Below are positions 40,733 through 49,558 of a DNA stretch of 55,273 nt, piece by piece. The notes below the pieces were generated by a model, which had not been told where the DNA came from, made no database searches, and saw only the letters and a program-made list of their open reading frames with translations. Source of the stretch: a virus; IMG/VR virus record IMGVR_UViG_3300047157_000034, positions 1 through 55,273 of that record; one strand, written 5' to 3'. Position 1 is the stretch's first letter; each line of letters opens with the position of its first letter. Position numbers and translations under genes: made by a program.

Positions 40733-41546
40733 AAATATTTTTGGTAACACAGAAAACGCGGCTTCAGACGCACACAAATGGGTAATGAATAACCTGTTAC
40801 CGAGTCAAACTGGTTTGACTATCGAAGGTATATTCCACCGCTACACACTAACTAAGGATGCAACAAAAGACTCTACTGTGTCTATTACTAATAAAAAAGT
40901 GGGCAGTGAGGAGTATATCTACGAATATATAGATGACTGGAACAAAATTCCTGGGGGCACTAAAGTTACATACGACCCAATACCCTCTACTCTTGGTAAT
41001 TTGTTTGGGGATGGTGAGATAAAAGTAACAGGAGATGGGTCGTTGTCAGATGTCACTATTCTTTACCACTACAAGTTTGATCCGTGCCACACACCACTCA
41101 GCGATCCGACGTGCCCAGATTTTCAAGATGCATTATATCAATATTTACTTGATAACAACTTGTTAGATTCTCCTAACGTCGAAGATCCTTTTTATAATCA
41201 ATGGGTACAAATACAATTAGATGAGCAAGCAGAAGCAGAAAAACAAGAAGCTTTAGAAGCTCAAGAGGAAGAAGAAGAAACTGAAGAGCTAAGTGTAGAA
41301 GAAATACTTTCTGTGGCAGGAGCAGCAGAAAAAATTGCAGACTCTGCGCAACAGTTAGACATGATGAAACAGATAGCTGCTGTAGGAAAACTTGAATTAT
41401 ACTACAATACTGTTATAGATGGTGGTATATATAAAGATACCTTAACAATAGAAGGCGGTACTATAGAGGACAATTTTAGCGGATTGAGAAATCTGACTCA
41501 GGATAGTGTTCATAGAAGTATAGTTCGTTCTCAGTACGGCGACTAA
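40656..41546 (+). CDS. Exported protein overlapping the previous gene
   Basis: A 296-residue protein that starts 77 bases inside the preceding gene in another frame. Its N-terminus is a good signal peptide (MKMISILPKVLLVLVVFCWP, then CYSYSENIFG), so the overlap encodes a C-terminal membrane helix in one frame and a secretion signal in the other. The mature part is acidic, has beta-rich segments (GTKVTYDPIPSTLGNLFGDG), a Cys pair (FDPCHTPLSDPTCPDF) and a long Glu-rich coiled-coil (residues about 185-220). Unknown function; envelope or virion-surface role is likely. Confidence 0.65.
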   Translation: MKMISILPKVLLVLVVFCWPCYSYSENIFGNTENAASDAHKWVMNNLLPSQTGLTIEGIFHRYTLTKDATKDSTVSITNKKVGSEEYIYEYIDDWNKIPGGTKVTYDPIPSTLGNLFGDGEIKVTGDGSLSDVTILYHYKFDPCHTPLSDPTCPDFQDALYQYLLDNNLLDSPNVEDPFYNQWVQIQLDEQAEAEKQEALEAQEEEEETEELSVEEILSVAGAAEKIADSAQQLDMMKQIAAVGKLELYYNTVIDGGIYKDTLTIEGGTIEDNFSGLRNLTQDSVHRSIVRSQYGD

Positions 41547-41559
41547 TAACGGAGCTAAT

Positions 41560-42057
41560 ATGATTAAAAAAATAACACCTATACTATTCTTGCTGTCAGC
41601 CACCTGTGCTTGGGCAGTCAATTCACCAATTAACGGTTTAGTGCAAGCCAACTGTTCTATATATACCACAACACCAGGCCAATATGGAAATCCTAGCCCT
41701 TGGAAACTTTCTACAACCCCTGCTGACGGTGGCGTAGAAGCAATCATACGCGTAGATATAGCTGCCGCTAACTACTACAATACTAAGTTTACCCACCCAA
41801 ACAGCTTTAGTTCATCTCCAACTTTGGTTGATGCTATAGCGTGGACAGGAAGCACAGCAGTAAGTTCACATTCCGTTTCTGGTATGTCAGCCTATGAAGC
41901 GGCCAAAGTAGTTGTGAATAATACTACAACATTTAATATGACTTTAGCGGGTTCTACTTGGTTTAAAGTTGCATCAACCGCAAGTTATGGTTCCTCTAAA
42001 GCATTACCAGCAGGTAATTATACTGCTATGATCGTTGCTGAATGTATTGCAAAGTAG
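41560..42057 (+). CDS. Exported pilin/coat-U-like protein
   Basis: A 165-residue protein with signal peptide MIKKITPILFLLSATCAWAV and a beta-rich mature part: INGLVQANCSIYTTTPGQYG, PADGGVEAIIRVDIAAANYY, TTFNMTLAGSTWFKVAST and a terminal LPAGNYTAMIVAECIAK. The early and late Cys, the beta pattern and the PAGxYTxxIxxxC end resemble spore-coat-U/CfaB-type secreted pilin domains. Its partner gene downstream resembles a small pilin chaperone. A phage gene of this kind may build or block a surface fibre. The fold is inferred by eye. Confidence 0.5.
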   Translation: MIKKITPILFLLSATCAWAVNSPINGLVQANCSIYTTTPGQYGNPSPWKLSTTPADGGVEAIIRVDIAAANYYNTKFTHPNSFSSSPTLVDAIAWTGSTAVSSHSVSGMSAYEAAKVVVNNTTTFNMTLAGSTWFKVASTASYGSSKALPAGNYTAMIVAECIAK

Positions 42058-42416
42058 TTCTTTTACTGTTTGCGTTGAATTTAAACGCTCAAGCGCACGA
42101 GATGACTCCTGCGTACCCTAAGTTTAAACAAAGTTACATCGAAGGTGTATCAGTTACTGGTATGTCTTTGTTTAACAGACGCAGTGATGCTTCATACTAT
42201 GAAATTGGTGTATTTACAGAAGGTTGGAAAACAATCCCGTTTGCTTCTACGTCGAAACTTATAAAGGTACGCTACACTAGAAGACATTCTTTTGACGTGT
42301 ATGTCCGTAACGAAGACTTGGATAGAGTATATTATATTTGTACTATTTCAAAAATACTCAAAGGAAAAGCACAGACTAGTCAAATAGCATCAAGAATATG
42401 TTCCAGAGTTAAGTAA
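42042..42416 (+). CDS. Exported protein resembling a short pilus-type chaperone
   Basis: A 124-residue protein with a signal peptide (MYCKVVLLLFALNLNAQAHE). The mature part is one beta domain with NRRSDASYYEIGVFTEGWKT, IKVRYTRRHSFDVYVRNEDL and YYICTISKILKG, ending in SRICSRVK. The order Y.I.V...W..IP.AS...I.V......F.VYV is reminiscent of the N-terminal Ig domain of fimbrial chaperones (PapD/EcpB type). It overlaps the pilin-like gene by 16 bases and the next lipoprotein gene by one base, which ties the three together. Confidence 0.5.
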   Translation: MYCKVVLLLFALNLNAQAHEMTPAYPKFKQSYIEGVSVTGMSLFNRRSDASYYEIGVFTEGWKTIPFASTSKLIKVRYTRRHSFDVYVRNEDLDRVYYICTISKILKGKAQTSQIASRICSRVK

Positions 42417-42841
42417 TGAAATTATGGTTATACATTTTAATTATTATGCTAGTAACGGGTTGTACGTGTACGTTTGCGTATGCTGATAGCACAAGTAATT
42501 CATTAAGTTTATCTATTCCTAACTCAGGAAACAACTATCAATCAGATAAGTTTAGATCTGGCGACTTAGATTGTAGTAATGCTATTGGGTCTGCAACAAA
42601 TATTGAATTTGGCCTTACATCTATTATTCAAGGTGGCACAGCAGAGAACAGCGGTAAAACAGGCGATATTGGTATTTACAGTAGAATTACTATACCATTA
42701 GGAAAAAGAGCTAAATCTAGGATAAATTGTAATAGGTTGTACGAACTGGAGCTGAAGAAAAAACAACTAGAAGTGATGAAGTTACAACAGGAAATTAACA
42801 GGTTGCGTGAGTTGGGTAATGACTTATCGTTTGAGAATTAG
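42416..42841 (+). CDS. Exported lipoprotein-like, coiled-coil protein
   Basis: A 141-residue protein. The N-terminus (MKLWLYILIIMLVTGCTCTF) contains a lipobox VTGC, though an alternative signal-peptidase I site AYA-D follows. The mature part has SGDLDCSNAIGSATNIEFGL, IGIYSRITIPLGKR and a Cys before a terminal coiled-coil (LYELELKKKQLEVMKLQQEI). The D(L/V)DCS....A..IEFG....GVY.R...PLGK...R..C..LYELE pattern is one I have seen in marine phages. It probably anchors to the outer membrane with the helix as a spacer. Confidence 0.6.
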   Translation: MKLWLYILIIMLVTGCTCTFAYADSTSNSLSLSIPNSGNNYQSDKFRSGDLDCSNAIGSATNIEFGLTSIIQGGTAENSGKTGDIGIYSRITIPLGKRAKSRINCNRLYELELKKKQLEVMKLQQEINRLRELGNDLSFEN

Positions 42842-42850
42842 GAGAAGATT

Positions 42851-43408
42851 ATGGCTGAAATGGAGGTAGGTGGTGTAAAGTTTTCTGGTTTTGGTAAGAT
42901 TGGTATTGCAGTCACAGCATTAAGCACATTAGCAGGGTCAGCTTATGTGGGCTACGAGTTTTATTTTGATTATCTTGACCTGCGCGAAGTGGTGCAAGAG
43001 ATTGATATTGATGCAATTAAAGCGGAAAATGAGCTCGTCTTAACAAAGCTAGATGACGCTATTGTCTACACCAGAGATATTAAGAACAACCTTAGAGATG
43101 ATCTCCTTAAACTAGAAGGGTATATTGATAAGCTTGAAACAAAGATTGAAACTTCCTCAGAACGTATAAAAACAACGCAAAGTTCTATAGACTTGGTACT
43201 AGAAGACGTTCTTAATCAAATGAACGAGGTGCAAAAAGACGTGACAGCTGCAATAAGAGAGGTTGAAACGTTAAATAGGGAGACAGAGAAGGATGTTCGT
43301 GATACAATGCGCGAAGTTGAAAATAGAATAGAAGAAGACATGACTAAGCTTGAAGATAAACTAAATGAAAGATTACAGGAAGCATTAGATAATCCCTTGG
43401 CTAATTAA
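42851..43408 (+). CDS. Membrane-anchored coiled-coil protein
   Basis: A 185-residue protein with a hydrophobic helix near the N-terminus (IGIAVTALSTLAGSAYVGYE) and a very long charged coiled-coil (residues about 45-178) with heptads such as LLKLEGYIDKLETKIETSSE and VETLNRETEKDVRDTMREVE. The layout suggests an inner-membrane protein with a rod-like domain, perhaps spanning the periplasm like a spanin. There is no lipobox partner nested inside it. AGGAG precedes its ATG. Confidence 0.6.
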   Translation: MAEMEVGGVKFSGFGKIGIAVTALSTLAGSAYVGYEFYFDYLDLREVVQEIDIDAIKAENELVLTKLDDAIVYTRDIKNNLRDDLLKLEGYIDKLETKIETSSERIKTTQSSIDLVLEDVLNQMNEVQKDVTAAIREVETLNRETEKDVRDTMREVENRIEEDMTKLEDKLNERLQEALDNPLAN

Positions 43409-43420
43409 GGATTTTATGAT

Positions 43421-43486
43421 ATGATAACTATTATTATAAACATATTTTTTGCACTAGTAATATTAGACTCAGCAGGAGTTATTTAA
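43421..43486 (+). CDS. Possible 21-aa membrane peptide
   Basis: ATG 43421 opens a 21-codon ORF (MITIIINIFFALVILDSAGV plus I) that is almost entirely hydrophobic, with AAGGATTTT ahead of it. It fills the gap between the coiled-coil gene and the EF-hand gene, ending two bases before the latter's ATG. Single-span micropeptides occur in phage lysis regions, but this one is supported only by position and composition. Confidence 0.35.
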   Translation: MITIIINIFFALVILDSAGVI

Positions 43487-43488
43487 TT

Positions 43489-43812
43489 ATGGCTAAAAAA
43501 TTACAAGAAGATAGCAAGTACGCAATGGCAGATGCCGATGGCGATGGGGTTATTACAGATGCGGAACTTGATCGACACGAGAGATGGGTTCGCCTAGAGA
43601 ACGAAGATAAGTTGGCTGACACGCAACGTATGATGGCGTGGATTGCAATGGTTGTAACGATTGTAGCGGTCATTGTTTTATTAACTCCAGTTGTGGCTAT
43701 AGACAGAGTTGCTACCGCGTCAGGTTTCTTAAATACGTTTATTGTGGCTCAGTTAGGAGTTGTTGTCGGTTTTATGGGGGCTACAGCCTTATCTAAAACT
43801 AAGTTAAAATAG
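43489..43812 (+). CDS. EF-hand membrane protein in lysis region
   Basis: A 107-residue protein with a textbook EF-hand loop DADGDGVITDAE (residues about 16-27: D-x-D-x-D-G-x-I-x-x-x-E). After it come two transmembrane helices (MMAWIAMVVTIVAVIVLLTP and FLNTFIVAQLGVVVGFMGAT). It could bind Ca2+ on one face of the membrane. It lies right before the holin and endolysin genes, so a modulator of lysis timing is possible. A similar EF-hand plus two-helix protein is known to me in some marine phages without assigned function. Confidence 0.65.
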   Translation: MAKKLQEDSKYAMADADGDGVITDAELDRHERWVRLENEDKLADTQRMMAWIAMVVTIVAVIVLLTPVVAIDRVATASGFLNTFIVAQLGVVVGFMGATALSKTKLK

Positions 43813-43821
43813 GAGGATAAC

Positions 43822-44286
43822 ATGTTATCACTGCTAGGAGCAGCACTAGGGTTTGGTACTTCTATCATTCCTAGTATTCTTGATTTATTTCAGCAAAAAC
43901 AAAAAGACGCTCAAGAGCTTAAAATGCTTGAAGCTAAAGGTAAATACGCGGCACAGCTATCTTCCCTGAAGTTAGATGAACTAGATGCCAAGGCAGACAT
44001 TGCTGAATCAGAAGGTATATACAAGGCAATGGCAGCGGCAAACGCCAAGTCTGGATTTGCGGCAGCTTTATCAGGATCGGTACGACCAGTTGTAACATAT
44101 TTATTTGTGGGTTTGTTTCTGACTGTAAAAATTAGTGGGTTATTCTATTCTATGAGTACAGGCGTTACATTTAACGATGCGGCACAAGCTATATGGAATG
44201 ACGACACAAATTTACTGTTTACAAGTATAATCAGTTTCTGGTTTGGGTCACGTCAGTTTGCTAAACTAAGGAAAGGCGCTAAATGA
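43822..44286 (+). CDS. 3TM-type holin
   Basis: A 154-residue protein: a short hydrophobic N-terminus (MLSLLGAALGFGTSIIPSIL), a Lys/Glu-rich helical linker (QKQKDAQELKMLEAKGKYAA), and two C-terminal helices (VRPVVTYLFVGLFLTVKISG and LLFTSIISFWFGSRQ). The closing ..S.ISFWFGSR.. block is the signature of the 3TM phage holin family. The stop overlaps the endolysin start by four bases. It makes the membrane lesion that lets the endolysin reach the cell wall. Confidence 0.8.
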   Translation: MLSLLGAALGFGTSIIPSILDLFQQKQKDAQELKMLEAKGKYAAQLSSLKLDELDAKADIAESEGIYKAMAAANAKSGFAAALSGSVRPVVTYLFVGLFLTVKISGLFYSMSTGVTFNDAAQAIWNDDTNLLFTSIISFWFGSRQFAKLRKGAK

Positions 44287-44795
44287 GACAAAATTTTAAA
44301 GAGTGTATAACACGCCTTCTTGAACACGAAGGAGGTTTTGTAAATCATCCTGATGATCCAGGCGGAATTACTAATCACGGTGTTACTAAAAAAGTATATG
44401 AAGAGTGGGTTGAGCGTGAAGTGTCTGAACAAGAGATGCGTGACTTAACGCATGAAGATGTAGCTCCAATATATAAAAATAACTATTGGGATAGGCTTCG
44501 GGCAGACGATCTTCCTTCTGGGGTTGACTGGAGTTGCTTCGATTGGGGTGTGAATAGCGGGACAAGTCGAGCAGCTAAAGCACTGCAACGTATTGTAGGT
44601 GTAGAACAAGACGGCGGCATCGGGCCAATGACACTACAAGCAGTCGCTGAAGTAGAGCCCACAGAAATAGTAGAACAAATGCACCATATGCGTGATAAGT
44701 TTTACAGAGACCTCAGCACCTTTGACACTTTTGGACGTGGTTGGATAAGACGAAATGATGAGACTAAAGAGCAGGCACTTAATCTAGTAGAGTAA
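44283..44795 (+). CDS. GH108 endolysin (N-acetylmuramidase)
   Basis: A 170-residue endolysin with the GH108 catalytic motif LLEHEGGFVNHPDDPGGITN, Glu16 of EGGF being the catalytic acid. YWDRLRADDLPSGVDW and FDWGVNSGTSRAAKALQ follow, then the predicted peptidoglycan-binding segment GVEQDGGIGPMTLQAV. The length and order match TtsA-like muramidases. It cleaves the glycan strands of murein. No signal peptide, so it needs the adjacent holin. Confidence 0.93.
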   Translation: MRQNFKECITRLLEHEGGFVNHPDDPGGITNHGVTKKVYEEWVEREVSEQEMRDLTHEDVAPIYKNNYWDRLRADDLPSGVDWSCFDWGVNSGTSRAAKALQRIVGVEQDGGIGPMTLQAVAEVEPTEIVEQMHHMRDKFYRDLSTFDTFGRGWIRRNDETKEQALNLVE

Positions 44796-44806
44796 AGGAG
44801 AATATT

Positions 44807-44968
44807 ATGGATTGGATTAAAGGAAGACTAAAAGAACCTTCAACCTATGGAGCTGCGGCTGTTGTAGGTGTAGGACTTGGTATACTATTTACTATGCCAA
44901 TACTAACCTGGGCAGGTATTGTTTGTGCTATTTTTGGGTTAGTACTTAAGGAAAAATCAGACGAGTAA
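44807..44968 (+). CDS. Small two-helix membrane protein (53 aa)
   Basis: A 53-residue ORF (MDWIKGRLKEPSTYGAAAVV...) with two closely spaced hydrophobic segments (AAAVVGVGLGILFTMPI and WAGIVCAIFGLVLKEK). AAAGGAG lies ahead of the ATG. It follows the endolysin and resembles small lysis-region membrane proteins found in many phages (second holin or antiholin). Function inferred from location. Confidence 0.6.
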   Translation: MDWIKGRLKEPSTYGAAAVVGVGLGILFTMPILTWAGIVCAIFGLVLKEKSDE

Positions 44969-44980
44969 GGAGTTAAATTT

Positions 44981-47554
44981 ATGGCTGTTTTTTCCATAAG
45001 GTCATTTGGGGGCATAGCACCTGTTGTCCCTGCTCGGTATCTTCAAGATAACCAAGCGCAAACAGCTATAAATTGTCCTGTGTTCCAAGGAAGTATTCAA
45101 TCTTTGGGAGATATAGGAGCTTCTGTTGCTACCTTACCAAAAGTAGGAACTGTTCAGTGTTTGTATAGGTATGGTCAAGATGCTGTATCTGAAAATAATT
45201 ATTGGTTTCATTGGACATCTGATGTTGATGTATGTCGCTCTCAGATAGCGGGAGATGTTTCTGAATGGACATTTTTTACAGGTGATGGTGGGCCAAAAGC
45301 TACTTATAACGCTATTGCTTTAACAGGTTCTAATTTTCCTGCAAACACAAGACCTTTAGGTTTACCTGCGCCATCAGCAGCTCCAGCAGTTTCGGCTGAT
45401 ACGTTTACGCCTGCTGCGCATCCGGCTCTCGTTATGCTTACTGACGCACACGTTGATAGTTTAACTACTGCGCATGGTATTTTAATAAGTACAACAGCTT
45501 CTGGCACTCCAAGTTATACAACAGTATCTTTGTCAGGGACTATTACTTCAACAAGTGTAGCAGCCGCTATTAACGCAACATCTTTAGCTGTTACAGCAAC
45601 AGAAAAAAGTGGAAGCGTTGAGATAAAATCAACTGGTACTGGAGATGCGGCTAAACTTTTTGTTAAATTTCAAACAGGAACAACTCCAGACACAGAAGGC
45701 ACATTTACCTTACAAACTAACCCTAATCTTTCAGCTTCAGGTACTGCTGATAATTCTGCTTTTGTTGTTATTGAAGACTCAGAAATAGGATCGATTACGT
45801 CTGGCGATAAAATATTTGTAAGTACAAATAACGGCACGCACGCTAATGATGTTACATATACATTTAGCGGAACTCTAACAGCTTCTGCGTTCGCCACTTA
45901 TCTTGATACTCAATTAGGTACAAATGTTGAGGCAACTGCGTACGGCTCTTGTGTTGTTTTAACCCCTCACAATAGTGGAACAGGAGCAAACGGAACTATA
46001 ACTTACCGACGCAAGGCAAGCAATGTTGCAGTAACAGAACTAACAAGTAGTGGTTCAGAATCTGCTGGCCCTGCTAGAATATTTGTAACGCAGACAGATG
46101 TTGATAACCTAGAAGGGAAGTATTTAAAGCTTACTGTTAACGGGGTCGATACTATTTTACCTGTTTCTTCTGCAGCTTATGTTAGCACATTTGCCACGCT
46201 TTCGTCGTATGGAGTTGGCACTAAAGTATATGGAAGTATTGATCCTTTTGCAGTAGTTGAAACAACGGCTGTAGGCACTTCTGCATCTATTTCAGTACGC
46301 GGTGGAACGTACCCAGACACAGCTGTTTTTACTGAACAACAAAGCGTTGGGTATTCAGACGAAGACGAAACGTTAGAAACTCGTGTTTATGCGTACACTT
46401 ATGTAAATAAAGAGTCTGGTTTTGAGTTTGAATCTGCGCCTTCTGCGGCTTCTGCTTCTGTTGATGTACGAGATGGACAGACTGTTTCTGTATCAGGATT
46501 TGCAGCAGTTCCCAGCGCAGGGTATTTAACGACGCACAAACGTATATACCGCTCTGTTGTAGGAACGTATTTATTTGTTGCAGAGATAACAGCAGCCGAA
46601 GCAAGTTTTACTGATGATATAAAGCCAGAAAGTTTAGGAGAAGTACTTCCTTCTTTGACTTGGAGTGAGCCACCTCAAACGCTTTCGGGGCTTATTAATC
46701 TTCCAAATGGTATAATGTCAGGTTTTACAGGAAGGGATGTTTACTTCTGCGATCCGTACCATCCTCACGCGTGGCCTGAAAATTATGTTCAAACACTTGA
46801 TTTTCCTATTGTCGGCTTAGGTCGTATGGACACAACACTTGCTGTGCTTACTAAAGGTACACCGTACTTAATTCAAGGTACGCACCCATCTAATATGGCT
46901 GTTGTTAAATCTGATCTTGAACAGGCTTGCGTATCTAAAAAAAGTATTGTGAGTTTAATGGGAGGCGTTTTATACGCTGCACCTGATGGTTTAATGTTAC
47001 TTTCCCCAGGAGGATCTCGTATTGTAACAGAGAATTTGTTTGATTATTCTCAGTGGCAAACATTCTTTAAACCTGAGTCGATACATGCTTACCAACAAGA
47101 TAATCAGTATATAGCTTTTTATAATAACGGAACTCAAAGTGGAGGTTTTATTTTTGATGTTCGTAGTGGACAATTTATTTTACATGATATGTACGCAGAT
47201 GCGGGATACCACGATTTACTTTTAGATAAACTTTTTCTTGCGGTTAACGACAGTGGAAACAAAGTAAAAACGTGGGGGACAGGTAGCAGTAAATCTTATA
47301 CATGGAAGTCTAAAAAATTTACTATGCCCCAAGTTATGGGTTTTTCATGCGCTCAATTAGAAGCTGAAGGTTACCCCATGACTGTAAAATTCTATGCAGA
47401 TACCACGTTAGTACATACACAAACTGTACAAAATAGAGATCCTTTTAGGCTTCCTTCTAAAGTTGGGCGCGATTGGGAAATGCAAATAGAAGGGTCTAAA
47501 GAAGTTTTTTCTCTTTCTATTGCTAATTCTATGTCGGAGCTTGCAAGTGGCTAA
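44981..47554 (+). CDS. Tail nozzle/hub-type protein
   Basis: An 857-residue beta-rich protein starting MAVFSIRSFGGIAPVVPARY with LQDNQAQTAINCPV after it and PANTRPLGLPAPSAAP before a long Thr/Ser-rich insert (residues about 145-430). The C-terminal half has YTYVNKESGFEFESAPS, GVLYAAPDGLMLLSPGGSRI and YDYSQWQ-like segments seen in podovirus tail nozzle proteins that close the tail tube. AGGAG is present. By order it corresponds to tail tubular protein B of T7-like phages, but sequence alone does not prove this. Confidence 0.65.
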   Translation: MAVFSIRSFGGIAPVVPARYLQDNQAQTAINCPVFQGSIQSLGDIGASVATLPKVGTVQCLYRYGQDAVSENNYWFHWTSDVDVCRSQIAGDVSEWTFFTGDGGPKATYNAIALTGSNFPANTRPLGLPAPSAAPAVSADTFTPAAHPALVMLTDAHVDSLTTAHGILISTTASGTPSYTTVSLSGTITSTSVAAAINATSLAVTATEKSGSVEIKSTGTGDAAKLFVKFQTGTTPDTEGTFTLQTNPNLSASGTADNSAFVVIEDSEIGSITSGDKIFVSTNNGTHANDVTYTFSGTLTASAFATYLDTQLGTNVEATAYGSCVVLTPHNSGTGANGTITYRRKASNVAVTELTSSGSESAGPARIFVTQTDVDNLEGKYLKLTVNGVDTILPVSSAAYVSTFATLSSYGVGTKVYGSIDPFAVVETTAVGTSASISVRGGTYPDTAVFTEQQSVGYSDEDETLETRVYAYTYVNKESGFEFESAPSAASASVDVRDGQTVSVSGFAAVPSAGYLTTHKRIYRSVVGTYLFVAEITAAEASFTDDIKPESLGEVLPSLTWSEPPQTLSGLINLPNGIMSGFTGRDVYFCDPYHPHAWPENYVQTLDFPIVGLGRMDTTLAVLTKGTPYLIQGTHPSNMAVVKSDLEQACVSKKSIVSLMGGVLYAAPDGLMLLSPGGSRIVTENLFDYSQWQTFFKPESIHAYQQDNQYIAFYNNGTQSGGFIFDVRSGQFILHDMYADAGYHDLLLDKLFLAVNDSGNKVKTWGTGSSKSYTWKSKKFTMPQVMGFSCAQLEAEGYPMTVKFYADTTLVHTQTVQNRDPFRLPSKVGRDWEMQIEGSKEVFSLSIANSMSELASG

Positions 47555-49286
47555 TCTACCAACAGTATCGTCTCCGCTCCCAAGAGATCTGCAACAGTTT
47601 ATTAGTCGAGTTCGAGAGGCACTAGACGGCGGAGGAGAAGATGCTGTTGTAACTGCCCGCCAACTTATAGCAGCGGGTGTAGTAAAAAATAAAAACGGTG
47701 GAGGGTTTACTACTGTAAACGGACCAATTGAAGCACCTCGCGCTCCTAGTAACTTAAGCGCGTCAGGAGCACTTGCTAATATTATTCTTAGTTGGAATGC
47801 TCCTACTTATAACGGTCATGCTTACACTGAAATTTGGGCACATACATCAAATGTTATTGGTGACGCCGTTCTTGTAGGTATGACTGCTGGAAATAATTTT
47901 GCGCATAATTTAGGTGATTCCGCAACACGTTATTATTGGGTTCGAAACATAAATCAAAATGGGACAGCTAGTGCTTTTAATGCTACAGATGGAACTCAAG
48001 CTACAACAGGGACAAGCCCTACGTATTTGCTATCATTGCTTACAGATCAAATTACTTCTTCTCAACTTGCTACAACTCTTAGCACTCGAATTGATTTAGT
48101 CGATGGAGCTGATACAGTTAGCGGATCTGTAAACGCAAGAATAAAAATAGAAGCTGACCCTCTTAAAGCACAATACACTGTTAAGATTGATAGTAATGGT
48201 CACGTTTCAGGATTTGGGCTTGGGTCTGAAGATGTAGATGGCACGTTAATAAGTAACTTTATGGTAGCGGCAGATAGATTTTCTGTTGTTAACCCTAACG
48301 TAGTTAATGGTGCAATTACAATGTCTGTTGAGGGGTCTTCTAGTACAAGACGATATGTAAAAGTCCCTGAGACTGTTTGGAATGCATATACATATGTTAA
48401 CGGTGATACACTAATTATAACTGGCATGGGAGAACACCCTACTAATGGACTTAATGGAACCTATACAATTTTTGGCAAAGCTAATGTTGTAAGTCCTGGG
48501 TATGGTAAAGTTATAGAAGTTGGTAGAATAAGACAGGGAGGTACATCTGGTTTTTTACCAGACTTAGACGCTGCTAGTGGGCAAACCGCAGAACAACGTA
48601 TGGCTGCAGCATACCCCGATGCTAGAGGAGCTATAAACTTAGACCAGAAAGCTCCGTTTATTATTAGTACAGGGTCTACTACAATTAACGGAGTTACAGT
48701 ACCTGCTGGCGTTTATATGAACTCTGCTATGATTGGCGATGCTACAATCACAAACGCTAAGATAGGTAGTTTAACTGCTGATAAAATTACAGCTAGTTTA
48801 CTTAACACTGTAGATTTTTATGGAAATACTATTGCAGGGTCTACTATTTATCTTGGAGGTTCGGTTACATATACTCAAGATAGTGGTGGAAACAATATAG
48901 GTATTCAATCTGTTGCATCACCAAAAATTACCTTAGACAGCAACGGAGCAACGTTTTTAGTAGACGCATTTAAAGTTAGCAACGGTACTTCAAACGAAAC
49001 ACCTTTTGAAGTTTCTAGTGGGACTGTAAGAATTAAAACTGCAAACATCGGCGATGGTACAATTACCAATGCAAAAATTTCAAACGTGATTCAATCAGCG
49101 GCTTATTCTGCTGGTTCTGCTGGCTGGAAGATAGATAAAGCTGGTGCTATGGAAATGAATAACGCTACGTTTCGAGGGACATTAGACGTTGGCGGTTCTT
49201 CGGGAAGTCGTATGACAATCAGCAGTACAAAAATAGAGGTATACGACGGCTCAACTCTTCGAGTTAAGATAGGAGATTTATCCTAG
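47547..49286 (+). CDS. Tail tip protein with FN3 and gpJ-like C-terminus
   Basis: I prefer the GTG at 47547 (product then VANLPTVSSPLPRDLQQFIS) over the start at 47520, since it overlaps the upstream stop in the usual way. The 579-residue product has an FN3-like domain (RAPSNLSASGALANIILSWN, then YYWVRNINQNGTAS). A central region typical of tail-tip host specificity proteins follows (LATTLSTRIDLVDGADTVSG, FMVAADRFSVVNPN). A repeated ATITNAKIGSLTADKITASL-type segment then leads to the end. It is likely to form the tip that first meets the cell surface. Confidence 0.75.
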   Translation: MANLPTVSSPLPRDLQQFISRVREALDGGGEDAVVTARQLIAAGVVKNKNGGGFTTVNGPIEAPRAPSNLSASGALANIILSWNAPTYNGHAYTEIWAHTSNVIGDAVLVGMTAGNNFAHNLGDSATRYYWVRNINQNGTASAFNATDGTQATTGTSPTYLLSLLTDQITSSQLATTLSTRIDLVDGADTVSGSVNARIKIEADPLKAQYTVKIDSNGHVSGFGLGSEDVDGTLISNFMVAADRFSVVNPNVVNGAITMSVEGSSSTRRYVKVPETVWNAYTYVNGDTLIITGMGEHPTNGLNGTYTIFGKANVVSPGYGKVIEVGRIRQGGTSGFLPDLDAASGQTAEQRMAAAYPDARGAINLDQKAPFIISTGSTTINGVTVPAGVYMNSAMIGDATITNAKIGSLTADKITASLLNTVDFYGNTIAGSTIYLGGSVTYTQDSGGNNIGIQSVASPKITLDSNGATFLVDAFKVSNGTSNETPFEVSSGTVRIKTANIGDGTITNAKISNVIQSAAYSAGSAGWKIDKAGAMEMNNATFRGTLDVGGSSGSRMTISSTKIEVYDGSTLRVKIGDLS

Positions 49287-49558
49287 TGGCGTATGGAATA
49301 CAAGTTGATGGACAAAATCTTACTTACAGCGCTTTAAGTGTTATAACTAAAGGCTCTTTAAGTAGCGCAGGTTCTATAAACTTAAGCAAAAATAATTTTT
49401 CCGATGTAAGTGAGTTTAAAGTTGTCTTTATTGCTACGGGTATAAGAGATACTTCTGAGGAAGAGTTGCGCCCTACAAGCTCGCAGTCGTCTACAATCAT
49501 AACAATAACACAACCTACTAACGGTACTCCTCATCAATATTTGGTGCTTGGTCGGTGA
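49286..49558 (+). CDS. Small tail tip accessory protein
   Basis: A 90-residue beta protein starting with GTG at 49286, one base inside the previous stop. It begins AYGIQVDGQNLTYSALSVIT after the initiator and continues with KGSLSSAGSINLSKNNFSDV. The next gene shares the opening YG(I/V)..YG..G pattern, so the two may be related by duplication. No family recognised; probably part of the tail tip. Confidence 0.55.
   Translation: MAYGIQVDGQNLTYSALSVITKGSLSSAGSINLSKNNFSDVSEFKVVFIATGIRDTSEEELRPTSSQSSTIITITQPTNGTPHQYLVLGR

Noticed and set aside
42851-43408. Rz/Rz1 spanin pair
   Set aside because: The protein has an N-terminal membrane helix and coiled-coil, but I found no nested lipoprotein ORF inside or just after it.
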